Origin: Gallionellales bacterium 39-52-133
GTDB taxonomy: Bacteria; Pseudomonadota; Gammaproteobacteria; Burkholderiales; Gallionellaceae
Length of the DNA: 64,000 nucleotides
NCBI GenBank assembly: GCA_002278935.1
Contig: NCJL01000009.1
Location: forward strand, 248,001-312,000
Direction of reading: 5' to 3'
Shown: positions 32,014 to 41,814 of the stretch, piece by piece
Position numbering within the stretch: position 1 is the stretch's first letter
Layout of the letters: every line of letters starts with the position of its first letter
Program-made: the position numbers and the translations under genes
The notes under the pieces: model-generated
Seen by the model: only the letters and a program-made list of their open reading frames with translations
What the model was told of the DNA's origin: nothing
The model's database searches: none

Positions 32014-33255
32014 ATGTTTACATGGATCAAAAATAAAACCGGTATTTTCAAAACACATCTGCTGCAGCTGGGCGATGAGCAGCCACTAAGCAAGGCCACG
32101 CTTGTGGTGCTTGTGTTCCTTGATATCTTCATTCTGATTTCGGTTTTTGACGGTCTTGATGAGCATACGAGGCAGCTTGTGGCACCGGATGAATATGTGA
32201 CTTATTCCTGTCGCGAGATTGTTATTCAAAAAAACTGGAACCAGACGAACCGACTGGATAATCTGAACGATATTATTTCAAGTTATAACAATCGGCTGGG
32301 GCCTGTAGAAGACAGCAGGAACAGGCAGCATCCAATCTGCTCGCGTTTTGCGGCGACAATCGATCAAATCGAAACAGACAACGAGCTGCTGCGTCTTTTT
32401 GAAAACAGGAAGAATTTTCAACGCGAACTGCGGGAGCTTGAAGCGCGCATAAAAGACCGCAAGGGTGGTTATGACACGGCGCTGCTGGAGAATATTGCCT
32501 CGCATAACAGCGGCGAAAAAGTTGATGTCTCTGCGCTCAGGCAGGATGTGCAGCGGCTGACTTCAACGCAGAACACGCTGCGGGGGCAGCTGACCCTGCT
32601 CGATGAAAACCTTAACCAGGCTGAAACAATCAAGACGCTCTGGCAAAATATCCAGACACTCACCGCTGCCGAGCGCGAACAGCTCAAGTCTGATCTGCAC
32701 ACGCTCAATTTCTGGTTTCCGGTAAAGCAGCTCGGCATGCAGCTGCTTTTCCTGCTGCCGCTTCTGCTTGTCGTTTACAGCTGGAATGCAGCAAGCATAC
32801 GCAAAGCACGCTATGTACAAACACTGGTGTCATCGCACCTGCTTGTGGTGGTGTGCATTCCGGTTTTCTTCAAGATTATTGAGACGGTTTACGACATCAT
32901 CCCGAAGAGGCTGCTGAAGCTGATTGCAGACTTGCTGGTATCGCTCAACCTGATTGCAATCTGGTATTACCTGTTTATGCTCGTGTCCGTTGCGGCAGCG
33001 CTGTTTGTGATTTATCTTTTCCAGAAAAAATTGTTCTCGCACAGCAAGCTGCTGGAAAAACGCATTGCCAGAAATCTTTGCCAGAAGTGCGGCAAACAGC
33101 TGCCGCATGGCGCGCACGCCTGTCCCTCATGCAGTTTTGTTCAACACAAGAAGTGCCTGCATTGCGACAAGCTTATGCATGTCTATGCACGGTATTGCAT
33201 GCAATGCGGCAAGCCGCAGGAAAACAGCATTTCGGCACCAGATGCGCAGAGCTAA
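32014..33255 (+). CDS. Membrane protein with coiled coil and two zinc ribbons
   Basis: I start at the ATG at 32014 (413 residues); GGGAG lies 10 bases upstream, and a GTG at 32008 is the alternative. A first membrane segment (about residues 30-50) is followed by a long soluble region with a coiled coil (about 125-235, including FENRKNFQRELRELEARIKD). Three further hydrophobic segments follow. The C-terminus has two CxxC...CxxC zinc ribbons (CQKCGKQLP..ACPSC and CLHCDKLM..YCMQCGK). The function is unknown; the gene at 1-578 has a related layout. Confidence 0.85.
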   Translation: MFTWIKNKTGIFKTHLLQLGDEQPLSKATLVVLVFLDIFILISVFDGLDEHTRQLVAPDEYVTYSCREIVIQKNWNQTNRLDNLNDIISSYNNRLGPVEDSRNRQHPICSRFAATIDQIETDNELLRLFENRKNFQRELRELEARIKDRKGGYDTALLENIASHNSGEKVDVSALRQDVQRLTSTQNTLRGQLTLLDENLNQAETIKTLWQNIQTLTAAEREQLKSDLHTLNFWFPVKQLGMQLLFLLPLLLVVYSWNAASIRKARYVQTLVSSHLLVVVCIPVFFKIIETVYDIIPKRLLKLIADLLVSLNLIAIWYYLFMLVSVAAALFVIYLFQKKLFSHSKLLEKRIARNLCQKCGKQLPHGAHACPSCSFVQHKKCLHCDKLMHVYARYCMQCGKPQENSISAPDAQS

Positions 33256-33277
33256 GCAAGCGCTGAATTAAACCTCT

Positions 33278-33368
33278 TTTGCCGTTGCAGCGAAGGCGGA
33301 AACCAGTCATCTCAGGACACTGGATTCACGCCTTCGCGGCTATGGTGATTTAATCGGGGATTCCTTGA
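33278..33368 (+). repeat. Dispersed palindromic repeat, copy 2
   Basis: It parallels 31867-31955 throughout (GCCGTTGCAGCGAAGGCGGA, then CACTGGATTCACGCCTTCGC and GATTTAATC), with scattered changes. Confidence 0.75.
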
Positions 33369-33392
33369 TGGCGTTGCTATGGCAAATTTGAA

Positions 33393-33902
33393 TTACCTGC
33401 TCTTTTGCGCCAGATAATCTGCCGCTACGGCTTCTTGCAGCAGTTGCGCGCCGGCGGTGTCGAGACCGATCAATACATATAACTTTCCCCCGGGGCCATA
33501 CGCACTTTTAAGGACTTTTGTGCCCTCGAGCTTTTCATCGGTGATCTTGCTGATCAGCGCCTTGTCCCCGGCGGCGACACTGCCGCTCTCGGCAATTTTT
33601 TTCTGCACCGGGACGTGCAGTTTTTTTGCGAGATTAACGCGCCCATCGGCAGCGGCCATTTGCTGCATAAACTCAGGGCCAGCGCCGGATTTGTGAAAGG
33701 TACCCACTGCCGCCACGGCCAGATCCGGATCTTTTGCATCGCAAACCCAGCTTGGCGCGCGCTTTCTGGATTTGGGGAACAGGCAGTTTTTTGCCTTGCT
33801 TGCTTTGATTTCTTTGGCAGGTTTGTCCGGTGTGCCGGCATAGGCATTGACGCTCAGCGCCAATGCTGCCGACAGGAATACCCAATTAAATTTACGCATC
33901 AT
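33393..33902 (-). CDS. Periplasmic LPP20-like protein
   Basis: I start at the ATG at 33902 (169 residues) because AAAGAGG precedes it. A signal peptide ends near SVNAYA. The mature part has APSWVCD, then DLAVAAVGTFHKSGAGPEF and AAADGRVNLAKKL, the family pattern of LPP20-type proteins (P.W.....L..VG......A...A...AR..LA..L). These are envelope proteins without a known reaction. Unlike the copies at 56659-59343 it has no lipobox Cys. It is followed 31 bases on the same strand by nothing known and preceded by the copy of a dispersed repeat. Confidence 0.75.
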   Translation of the reverse strand: MMRKFNWVFLSAALALSVNAYAGTPDKPAKEIKASKAKNCLFPKSRKRAPSWVCDAKDPDLAVAAVGTFHKSGAGPEFMQQMAAADGRVNLAKKLHVPVQKKIAESGSVAAGDKALISKITDEKLEGTKVLKSAYGPGGKLYVLIGLDTAGAQLLQEAVAADYLAQKSR

Positions 33903-33949
33903 GTTCCTCTTTGCGGACACTGAAAGTTGATATTGCGAAACAGCCCTGT

Positions 33950-34630
33950 TTATTTTTTGTTGAATTGCTCAATTGCTTCTTTCAGAATTTCTTTCTGGCT
34001 GCCCGGTTTTTTGTCGCTGGTTGTTGATGCAAGAGCTGTGGCAGGTGGAGGGTTTGTTTTTGCCGGCAGGCTGACCGGTTTAACCGCAGGGCTGGCTGCA
34101 TTAACGGGCGGACTGGCTGGAGCAACGGGAGCAAGGGTTGCTGGCATTGCCGCAACAACAGGTGCCGGCGCTGTTAGCGCGGCTACGGGCTGGCGAAATT
34201 GCTCTTCCAGGGTGGGCGTGATTTTCAGTTTTGTTTGAAGCTTGCTGACACCCTGAATAATTTTTGCCAGCTCTTCGTCCCGTTTTTTGCGCTCTTCTTC
34301 CTTAAGCAATTTTTCCTGTGCGATCAGCGCTTTCAGTTTTTCCACCTCGGCTTTTGCAGCCAGCAGGCTTTCGCTCAGACTGGCAATTCTGGCAGTATTC
34401 TGGGCAAGCTCGGCATGGCCTGCTTTATTGCCGTTGATCGCCATCACCGCGACTATCACCGCGATCACCGCCACCACCGGTGCGAAGCCATCCAGCACAT
34501 AACTGGCGATGAGTTTCAGTTTCATCATCACCAGCATGCGCAAAAGTTGCGCATTTGTCGGCAGCTTGTCTGTATCTGTTGCGCTGTTGTCGGATGATGC
34601 CGCGCCTTCCTGTGCCGGTTCCATGCTCAT
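33950..34630 (-). CDS. Single-pass protein with coiled coil and Pro/Ala-rich tail
   Basis: I do not recognise this 226-residue protein. An N-terminal hydrophilic stretch is followed by one transmembrane segment (VVAVIAVIVAVMAI, about residues 52-66). A charged coiled coil follows (LLAAKAEVEKLKALIAQEKL to KKRDEELAKI, about 88-130), then an Ala/Pro/Lys-rich region (about 145-205) and a basic C-terminal end. The topology suggests a cytoplasmic or periplasmic scaffold. It is preceded by the metallopeptidase gene on the same strand, with a gap of about 34 bases. Confidence 0.75.
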   Translation of the reverse strand: MSMEPAQEGAASSDNSATDTDKLPTNAQLLRMLVMMKLKLIASYVLDGFAPVVAVIAVIVAVMAINGNKAGHAELAQNTARIASLSESLLAAKAEVEKLKALIAQEKLLKEEERKKRDEELAKIIQGVSKLQTKLKITPTLEEQFRQPVAALTAPAPVVAAMPATLAPVAPASPPVNAASPAVKPVSLPAKTNPPPATALASTTSDKKPGSQKEILKEAIEQFNKK

Positions 34631-34664
34631 GAATATCTCCTGAAGTAAATTAAATCACTGCCGC

Positions 34665-37565
34665 TTATAACAACGGTAACACAACGCGCACATAAAGCTG
34701 GCTCTCTCCGCCACTGTCCAGACCGCGTGCATAGCCCAGCGTGGTCGCAAGTTTCAGCAGATCATAACCCAGCAGCGCTTCAAGCTTCCATTCAATACCA
34801 ACGCCGGTTTTGTACTCGGTTGCTTCACCCTCATTCCAGGCATCACCGCTATCCACAAATAGTGACAGCGACTCGCGGCCTATACCCACGGGGGGCACAA
34901 ACCAGCCGTCGTAATGGTAGCCCAGCGGAATTTGCCACGCTGCTGTCGCCAGGCCCGTGTTGCTGCCACTCAGCGCAGCCAGACCGGAGGGATAACCGCG
35001 CAGCGGAAAATCGCGACGGCCCAGGCCGGTTTCGCCGCCGATTTTACTCAGTGTTTCGCTGACGCCACCCAGACGATAAGGCCGGATACCGGGGTCGCCC
35101 AGCGCATACAGGGCCCTGAGATGCAGCGCGTGATTGTCACCCAGCGCAATATATTCGTTCCAGTCTATGCGCCTGGTTTTGCCGCTGAAATAGCTGCCGC
35201 CCAGCTCGTCATAACTTTCCCCCGTAAGCTGCACCCGCCTGCCGTCGACCGGGGAGATTGAGCGCTTGTAGAAGCGGCTGTTGTCATACTGCGCTATGCC
35301 GCCGGTAATTTTATTTTTGTACGACAGGTCGGCTCCGGCGCCCTTGACTAACTGGCTGGAGATAACCTCGTTTGCCACACCCGCGGCGAGGTACAGGCTG
35401 GAATCAAGCGTGTTAAACGTATGATGCAGCAGGGCCTGATAGCGCAATTCTTCCTCGCGGTAGCGCAGCGCAGAATCGGCATTGCCGGTGATGAAAAACT
35501 GGCGCTGTCCCGACAGCGTGAAGTTGTTATAAAAGCTGTAGCTGGCCAGGCCGCCAAACACTCTTTGATCGTAGTAATAAAGCGGCAGCGCGCTCCACTG
35601 GTGAAAATCCAGCGCATCGGAGCCGCTCAGCAGCACACCGACAAAGGACGTTTGTCCGGCACTGCTGTCGATCAGGGGAAACCAGTAGTGCGGCTTGAGT
35701 GTTTGCCACGGCGAGTAATCCTTAATGTCGGTGTAAGCATGCGGCTGAAGGTCGGCCTCATTGCTGATGGCAGCCACGGCCGGCAAGCTGTCGTGCACGG
35801 CTGTGTAGCCGGTTTGCACCGGTGCCGCCGCATCCTGCGCAATAATCACCTTGCCGTTGGCGGTGTATTCCAGCAGACGAAAACTGTTGTCGGGCATCAG
35901 CGCAATTTCTGAAATGGCCGAGGCGGTATTGCTGAGGGTGTCGATTTTATTGCTGCCCAGTTTGAGACGCCGCAAATTCCACACCTTGCCATGATCCGAC
36001 AGAAAATACAGATCGCGGCCATCTCTGGAAAACTGCGGCCTTTGCACCAGATCATTGCCCGAGGTCAGCATCTGCCACAGATGCGTACTGATATCCAGCA
36101 GCTCCAGGTTCCAGCCGGATTTTTTTCTGTGGATGGACGCGGCCAGCGAGTTGCCATCGGGTGACCAGGCGAGGTGCCCGAGCGTGTCTCCTGCCGGCAG
36201 GTCGGCCAGCACGCAGATGAATTCACCGGTGGCATCCAGCAATAGCAGACGATTCAAACCCTGCCCGGACTGTATCGCCGCAATTGCCCGGCCATCGGGC
36301 CGCCATGCGGCAAAAGTGTAGCGCCCGCAGTGCGTCAGCCGGCGCGCCGAGGACATGCCGGGCTGCCACTGGTAGAGGTCGGCATACACATTGGTGTTGT
36401 CGCACACGGCGTACTTGCTCAGCAACAAACCGGCTTCATCGTGCCAGGCCAATTCCTGCACGCCCCTGCCGTCGAGCAGCGCTTCATTGCTGCCATCGGC
36501 GCGCAGTCGCCTGATTTGCGGGCTGGAGGAAGCGTCATCGTGCACAAAATAAAGGTCGCCGCTGGCTGTCGCGGCAAGCGCCGCGTTGTTATAGGGTGCG
36601 TCGTACACGACACGGGTGACGAAGGTGTTTTGCTGCTTGAGGGCGGCCAGCTGCGGCACAAAGCGCTGCATCAGATATTGCTGAAACTCGGCCCACACAG
36701 CATGCGCGGATTTGCCAAAAATCTGTTCAGAGCGGGTCTCCATGCGAAACGGAATAAGGTTGCTGCCATACACCTTGATGTAGTTGCTGACGGCCTCTTT
36801 GCCGTAGCGCTCTTCCACAAATTTGAAGAAGTACGCGCCATACAGATACACCTGGCCATAGGGCCAGCGGTGGCCGGAATTGAAACTCACTTCCGTCAGG
36901 GAATACAGGCCGCGCTGCACTTCCATGCGCATCTGCGCTTCATAGTAGGCACTGTTAAGACGGCCATAGCTGCCGGAGCCACCGTTATTTCCTTCTCCAT
37001 ACACCGCCAGCCCTTCAGCCACCCAGGTCGGCGCGAACAGCTGCGGAAAATCAAACAGCGTGAACAGATCCATCGAGCGGCCAAACACATTGCGCACCGC
37101 CTGCGGCGCGCCGGAAACCATATCCAGATGCAGGGTGTGCACATACTCATGCGTAAACACAAACTCCAGCCACGGCGTGTGGTCCATCAGCTCGCCATCT
37201 ACCGGCGGCATCATGTAAATCGAAATATTGTTGTAGGGAAAAGGCGAGGCATAACCGTTCGAGGTATCCACCGTGTCCAGCAGCACCACCTCGGTTTTTT
37301 CCTGCGGCTGCCAGGTCAGCCATACAGAAAGTTTGCCATGCACGCGTTCGGCAATTGCCGCCAGCGTTTGCGCATGCGCCCTGTTTTCCACTTCGTGATG
37401 TATGCGGAAATGCGGCGTTTCCAGGGTTTTCCAGTCGCGGTTTAGTTCCGGCATCAGCAAATTGGGATCGGGCTGTATGCGGGCGGCAAAAACAGGCATG
37501 GCGCCTGTCAGCATAAGCGCGCTCACCAGCAGTAATTTCATGTAACGCCGCGTGCCGTATCCCAT
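34665..37565 (-). CDS. Secreted metallopeptidase, beta-propeller and outer-membrane barrel fusion
   Basis: The 966-residue protein has a signal peptide (about residues 9-27). Residues 40-260 resemble a peptidase MA-like zinc protease with HEYVH (139-143) and a likely third ligand in WVAEGLAVYGE (E184). Residues about 300-600 form TolB/WD40-like repeats, for example HLAWSPDGNSLAAS. The C-terminal 300 residues look like a BamA-type surface-antigen barrel ending YVRVVLPLL with an aromatic-poor but hydrophobic tail. A membrane-anchored protease seems likely. It starts at GTGAATCA.ATG with AGGTGA as binding site. Confidence 0.82.
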   Translation of the reverse strand: MGYGTRRYMKLLLVSALMLTGAMPVFAARIQPDPNLLMPELNRDWKTLETPHFRIHHEVENRAHAQTLAAIAERVHGKLSVWLTWQPQEKTEVVLLDTVDTSNGYASPFPYNNISIYMMPPVDGELMDHTPWLEFVFTHEYVHTLHLDMVSGAPQAVRNVFGRSMDLFTLFDFPQLFAPTWVAEGLAVYGEGNNGGSGSYGRLNSAYYEAQMRMEVQRGLYSLTEVSFNSGHRWPYGQVYLYGAYFFKFVEERYGKEAVSNYIKVYGSNLIPFRMETRSEQIFGKSAHAVWAEFQQYLMQRFVPQLAALKQQNTFVTRVVYDAPYNNAALAATASGDLYFVHDDASSSPQIRRLRADGSNEALLDGRGVQELAWHDEAGLLLSKYAVCDNTNVYADLYQWQPGMSSARRLTHCGRYTFAAWRPDGRAIAAIQSGQGLNRLLLLDATGEFICVLADLPAGDTLGHLAWSPDGNSLAASIHRKKSGWNLELLDISTHLWQMLTSGNDLVQRPQFSRDGRDLYFLSDHGKVWNLRRLKLGSNKIDTLSNTASAISEIALMPDNSFRLLEYTANGKVIIAQDAAAPVQTGYTAVHDSLPAVAAISNEADLQPHAYTDIKDYSPWQTLKPHYWFPLIDSSAGQTSFVGVLLSGSDALDFHQWSALPLYYYDQRVFGGLASYSFYNNFTLSGQRQFFITGNADSALRYREEELRYQALLHHTFNTLDSSLYLAAGVANEVISSQLVKGAGADLSYKNKITGGIAQYDNSRFYKRSISPVDGRRVQLTGESYDELGGSYFSGKTRRIDWNEYIALGDNHALHLRALYALGDPGIRPYRLGGVSETLSKIGGETGLGRRDFPLRGYPSGLAALSGSNTGLATAAWQIPLGYHYDGWFVPPVGIGRESLSLFVDSGDAWNEGEATEYKTGVGIEWKLEALLGYDLLKLATTLGYARGLDSGGESQLYVRVVLPLL

Positions 37566-37577
37566 TGATTCACCTGT

Positions 37578-37603
37578 AAAATATTGAATATAATCAAGTA
37601 CTT
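37578..37603 (+). repeat. Copy of dispersed AT-rich 26-bp motif
   Basis: AAATATTGAATATAATCAAG followed by TACTTA, just upstream of the metallopeptidase start codon. Confidence 0.7.
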
Positions 37604-37650
37604 ATAAAAAACATCTGAATCACCCTGTCAGGCTGCGTTGCATAATACTC

Positions 37651-38025
37651 TCAGCCCGCTTCGACAAACTCCAGCGCATTATCATCCGGATCGCGGCAGA
37701 ACAGCGCACGCCTGCCGCTCTGGCTCAGATTAAAGTTGATACCTGCGGCTTCCAGTTTCTGCGTCAGCGCGGACAGGTCGTCCAGCGCAAACGCCAGATG
37801 CCTGTCCCTGCCGCCATTCGCCGGTCTTTGCAGGCCGCTTTCGGGATTGGGCAGTTGCATCAGGTGCAGTTGCTGCTGCGGGGCCAGGTCATACCAGACA
37901 CCGTCAAAGCTCATGGGCGGACGCAAGGGGCTGGGCGTGAAGCCGAGTATTTGTTCGTAAAAGGCGCGTGCCCGGTTTAAATCGGCCACCAGAATGGTGG
38001 CGTGTAACAGCGCTGATATTTTCAT
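37651..38025 (-). CDS. VOC-family (glyoxalase-like) protein
   Basis: The 124-residue protein has the VOC fold: ALLHATILVADLNRARAFYEQ, ILGFTPSP, HLMQLPNP, RHLAFALDDL and the closing RRALFCRDPDDNALEFVE. It probably binds a divalent metal through His and Glu residues; the substrate is not known. The start codon overlaps the preceding gene's stop by four bases (ATGA-type), so translation is coupled with that gene. Confidence 0.9.
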   Translation of the reverse strand: MKISALLHATILVADLNRARAFYEQILGFTPSPLRPPMSFDGVWYDLAPQQQLHLMQLPNPESGLQRPANGGRDRHLAFALDDLSALTQKLEAAGINFNLSQSGRRALFCRDPDDNALEFVEAG

Positions 38026-38513
38026 TCCTCATAATCCTGCGCAACATCGATTTCGCTGCCGCCCATTTTGATTGCGAGCCAGAATTCTTCATTCGACAGC
38101 TCCTGCTTTTTCATGCGATTGAATTCCTTTCTCGCGCTATCGAGCTGGGCATTCAATTGCGCTTTCGTCATCTCGCGCACGCCGTCACGCACCACTTCCA
38201 GCGAGTGCCCGACCAGGCTGCCGGTTCTGGCTTCTATCACCACGCTTTCACCGCTGGGCGTGTCGATCACATAACCATTGATCTCCTCATGCAAAAGCAG
38301 CGCTTCCGAGGGATAGACTTCAATATCGGTACACAGCGCGCGTGCCGGTGCATAACGATTGCGTTCTATGGTCCAGATGGTGAGCGCAAGCGGCACCTCA
38401 GCTTCAATACTTTTTTCTATAGATTTAGCTTCGGGCCCGGCCTGAACCTTTTCAGCTTCTGCCCTCGTCCCTGCGCTAAAAATTCGCCCGAATATCGATT
38501 TAAAAAAATTCAT
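38022..38513 (-). CDS. Hypothetical soluble protein
   Basis: I do not recognise this 163-residue protein. It has a hydrophobic start (MNFFKSIFGRIFSAG) and an acidic, mixed-fold body with IWTIERNRYAPARALCTDIEVYPS cut into strands. Its close includes EFNRMKKQELSNEEFWLAIKM. The gene ends by overlapping the VOC gene. No membrane helix or catalytic motif is evident. Confidence 0.7.
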   Translation of the reverse strand: MNFFKSIFGRIFSAGTRAEAEKVQAGPEAKSIEKSIEAEVPLALTIWTIERNRYAPARALCTDIEVYPSEALLLHEEINGYVIDTPSGESVVIEARTGSLVGHSLEVVRDGVREMTKAQLNAQLDSARKEFNRMKKQELSNEEFWLAIKMGGSEIDVAQDYEE

Positions 38514-38562
38514 ATACTTACCCGTTCACTAAATCCCGCATCCTCAATCCTCAGTCCTGCTT

Positions 38563-39777
38563 TTATTTTCCACTCACCGGCTGCACCAGACTCGCCGCCC
38601 GTTTCGCACGTGCACGCGCTTCTTCCGTATCTTTGCCATTGGCCAGTGCCACGCCCATGCGCCGGCGGGCAAACGATTCCGGCTTGCCGAACAGACGGAT
38701 ATCGCTTTGCGGCACGCGCAGCGCCTGCTCTACGCCGCTAAACGCAATGCCTTTCTGTTCCAGCTGGCCGTAGATCACCGCGCTGGCGCCGGGCTCGCGC
38801 AGCGCGACTGTCACCGGCAGACCGAGAATGGCCCGCGCATGAATTTCAAATTCGTTCTGCACCTGGCTGCACATCGTCACCATGCCGGTGTCGTGCGGAC
38901 GCGGGCTGACTTCGCTGAACCAGACCTCGTCGCCCTTCACAAACAGCTCGACTCCAAACAGGCCGCGCCCGCCCAGATTGTCGGTGACCTTTTTCGCAAT
39001 CGCGCGCGAGCGCTGCAAAGCCAGTGCGCTCATCGCCTGCGGCTGCCAGCTTTCCACATAGTCGCCCTGCACCTGCACATGGCCTATCGGCTCGCAGAAA
39101 TGCGTTTCTGTTTCGCCGGCGGCATTGAGTGCGCGCACGGTGAGCAGGGTGATTTCATAATCAAAACGTATCAGCCCTTCCACGATCACGCGGCCCTGAT
39201 TGACCCGGCTGCCGCTGGCGGCGTAGTCCCACGCGGCGGCCACTTCCGCTGCGCTATCCACTTTGGATTGGCCCTTGCCGGAAGATGACATCACCGGCTT
39301 GATAATGCAGGGATAGCCTATTCCGCCATCAATGGCAGCCTGCATTTCAGCCAGGCTGTTGGCAAATTTGTAGGGTGAGGTGGGCAGGCCCAGGCTCTCG
39401 GCGGCAAGCCGGCGTATGCCTTCGCGGTTCATCGTCAGCTGTGTTGCACGCGCGCTGGGGATCACGGTAGCCAGGCCTTCACGCTCAATCTCAAGCAGCA
39501 TATCGGTGGCGATGGCTTCGATTTCCGGCACGATGAAATGCGGTTTTTCCTGTTCCACCAGCGCGCGCAAGGCCTTGCCATCGGTCATGTTGATCACATG
39601 CGCGCGATGCGCGACCTGGTGTCCCGGCGCATCGGCATAGCGGTCAACCGCAATGGTTTCAACGCCCAGCCGTTGCAGTGCGATAATGACTTCCTTGCCC
39701 AGCTCGCCGCTGCCGAGCAGCATGACTTTGGTGGAAGAGGGAGAGAGTGGTGTGCCGAGGGCAAGTTGTTTTTTCAT
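38563..39777 (-). CDS. purT: Formate-dependent GAR transformylase PurT
   Basis: PurT makes formyl-GAR from GAR, formate and ATP in purine synthesis. I start at the ATG at 39777 (404 residues; E. coli PurT has 392), giving [25 protein letters not shown] longer frame to 39831 lacks a family match. The ATP-grasp signature regions are clear: [28 protein letters not shown] and [12 protein letters not shown], with ARAILGLPV near the end. It stands alone; purN is not in the window. Confidence 0.96.
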   Translation of the reverse strand: MKKQLALGTPLSPSSTKVMLLGSGELGKEVIIALQRLGVETIAVDRYADAPGHQVAHRAHVINMTDGKALRALVEQEKPHFIVPEIEAIATDMLLEIEREGLATVIPSARATQLTMNREGIRRLAAESLGLPTSPYKFANSLAEMQAAIDGGIGYPCIIKPVMSSSGKGQSKVDSAAEVAAAWDYAASGSRVNQGRVIVEGLIRFDYEITLLTVRALNAAGETETHFCEPIGHVQVQGDYVESWQPQAMSALALQRSRAIAKKVTDNLGGRGLFGVELFVKGDEVWFSEVSPRPHDTGMVTMCSQVQNEFEIHARAILGLPVTVALREPGASAVIYGQLEQKGIAFSGVEQALRVPQSDIRLFGKPESFARRRMGVALANGKDTEEARARAKRAASLVQPVSGK

Positions 39778-39918
39778 ATAGACATTGGTAAGGAACGAAC
39801 ATGAACGGCCAAATCCTATCAGTTTAGCCACGACTTTCCCAGCAGGTCGGCCGACATTGGCCTCGCCAGCGACAGACAGATACAGTATATTTGTGTCCCA
39901 CCCAGAAAATGGCTACTC

Positions 39919-41781
39919 ATGGATACCATAAGAGACAGGCATTTCTACCAGTATGTGCACCGCCAGATTCCGGTATTCATACTGCTATCCCTCCTTCCGG
40001 GCCTGGGTTATCTATTGCTGGGCTGGATCAACAATATCTTCATGCCGGCCTTCGTCTGGTATCTGCTGGTGGTCGCGTCCTCAATCTGGGGATACAGGCT
40101 TTACCGCAGCTTTGATTTTGACTCGATGAGCGAAAAACGGCGCGATCGCTGGTACCGTCAATGCTCGTGGTTTTTCTATGCTTTCTTTGGTCTGTGGACC
40201 CTGATTTTCCTGCTGTATGCGGGAAGTGAAGAGAACAAGCTCCACTACATTGCCATTTTTACCGAAATTGGCGCCTCGGTGGTTGCCTCTTCGCTGCTGG
40301 CTGCAGACCGGCGTCTGTATCGCCCGACTATCTTCATCCTGATGGTGCCGCTGATTATTTATTTTGCGCTGATAGGCGAGTGGTATGGTTACGTGCTGAC
40401 TGCCTTTGCCTGCACCCTCACCTGGGTGCTGCTTTACTCGGCAAACAGCAGCTACAAACTGCTGATGCAGGCAAACCATCAGGCCACACACGACGCGCTG
40501 ACAGGTTTGCACAACCGCCAATTTTTCATTGAGCACTTGCAGAAAAGAATGAATTCGCTGAGCGAGAGCGGCGAGTTTTCCTTCCTGCTGCTGATTGATC
40601 TGGATCACTTCAAGACAGTGAATGACTCGTTGGGGCACGATATAGGCGACCGCCTGCTGCAAAGCGTGGTAGCGCGCCTGCGACAGCACGTTCCTGCCGG
40701 CACTTTAGTCGCGCGCCTGGGCGGCGACGAATTCATCATCACCGGAAGCAATATTGCCAGCCGCGAGGCATGCGAACGCGCCTCGCTCGATGTATCCGAA
40801 ACACTCCTTGCACAGCTGAAGGAAACCTATATCGTTGAGCAGCACCATCTCTACATCAGTGCCAGCATTGGCGTAAGCATCATCAGCAGCCGCAGCAGCA
40901 ATGCCAACAGCTTCATCAAGGAAGCGGATATTGCGATGTACGAGGTAAAGGCAAAAGGGCGCGATGGCGTCTTCATGTTCAATGAAGAAATGTCCGAGCG
41001 GGTAGAGAGAAACCTGGTGATCGAACGCCTGCTGCATTTTGCATTGCCGGGCAATGAAATCACGCTGCATTTTCAGCCGCAGCTCAATCGTGACGAAAAA
41101 GTCATTGGCGCAGAAGCGCTGGTGCGCTGGAACAACCCCAGACTGGGCTCCGTTTCACCCGCACAATTCATTCCCATCGCCGAACAGACGGGCCTGATTA
41201 TCGAGCTGGGCAACCACATTCTTGAAACCGCATTTATTACCCTGCGCGAGTGGCGCGACAAAGGAATCAGACTCGAACAACTCTCAATCAACATCAGCAT
41301 GCGCCAGCTTACCCACTTCAGCTTTACGGCACAGGTGGAAGAGCTGTTAAATCGCCATCTCGACGGGGAGCTGCGCCAAAAACTTGTGTTTGAAATCACC
41401 GAGTCTATTGTCGCCGAGGACATCAAGCGCGTCATTTCCGTGATGAACCGTCTGAAGGCGCTGGGCATCCGCTTTTCCATGGACGACTTCGGCACCGGCT
41501 ATTCTTCCCTCAGCTACCTGAACCGGCTGCCGCTGTACGAGATCAAGATAGATCGCGACTTTGTTGGCGCGCTGGACCAGAATGACGAAGACAGGGCGCT
41601 GGTGGTGACGATTTTAAATATGGCAAACATACTTAAATTAAGCATCGTGGCCGAAGGAGTGGAAACCGCCGCACAACGCGATTTTCTCCTCAGCCACGAT
41701 TGCCACATATTCCAGGGTTACCTTTTCTCCCAGGCATTACCTCCCGCAGAGTTTGAGGCCTATTACACAGGCCGCAGTTGA
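39919..41781 (+). CDS. Membrane GGDEF-EAL c-di-GMP enzyme
   Basis: This 620-residue protein has about six N-terminal membrane helices (residues 18-165). A GGDEF domain follows with LGGDEF (GGDEF at 268-272) and no RxxD inhibition site at the expected place. The EAL domain runs from HFQPQLNRDEKVIGAEALVRW through FEITESIV, MDDFGTGYSSL, IKIDRDFVG and AEGVET, so it appears catalytically complete. Both synthesis and hydrolysis of c-di-GMP are possible, as for many tandem proteins. It precedes the GGDEF-only gene by 33 bases. Its control is unknown. Confidence 0.93.
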   Translation: MDTIRDRHFYQYVHRQIPVFILLSLLPGLGYLLLGWINNIFMPAFVWYLLVVASSIWGYRLYRSFDFDSMSEKRRDRWYRQCSWFFYAFFGLWTLIFLLYAGSEENKLHYIAIFTEIGASVVASSLLAADRRLYRPTIFILMVPLIIYFALIGEWYGYVLTAFACTLTWVLLYSANSSYKLLMQANHQATHDALTGLHNRQFFIEHLQKRMNSLSESGEFSFLLLIDLDHFKTVNDSLGHDIGDRLLQSVVARLRQHVPAGTLVARLGGDEFIITGSNIASREACERASLDVSETLLAQLKETYIVEQHHLYISASIGVSIISSRSSNANSFIKEADIAMYEVKAKGRDGVFMFNEEMSERVERNLVIERLLHFALPGNEITLHFQPQLNRDEKVIGAEALVRWNNPRLGSVSPAQFIPIAEQTGLIIELGNHILETAFITLREWRDKGIRLEQLSINISMRQLTHFSFTAQVEELLNRHLDGELRQKLVFEITESIVAEDIKRVISVMNRLKALGIRFSMDDFGTGYSSLSYLNRLPLYEIKIDRDFVGALDQNDEDRALVVTILNMANILKLSIVAEGVETAAQRDFLLSHDCHIFQGYLFSQALPPAEFEAYYTGRS

Positions 41782-41814
41782 ACAAATATAGTCCAATCAA
41801 TCCAGATTTGAATC

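Noticed and set aside
31867..33368. CRISPR array
   Set aside because: Only two copies of a palindromic repeat 1.4 kb apart, with a gene between them. No regularly spaced repeats or cas genes are seen.
36330..37445. Plus-strand open frame inside the metallopeptidase gene
   Set aside because: It lies wholly antisense to a gene with clear HEYVH motif and signal peptide, with no sign of its own.
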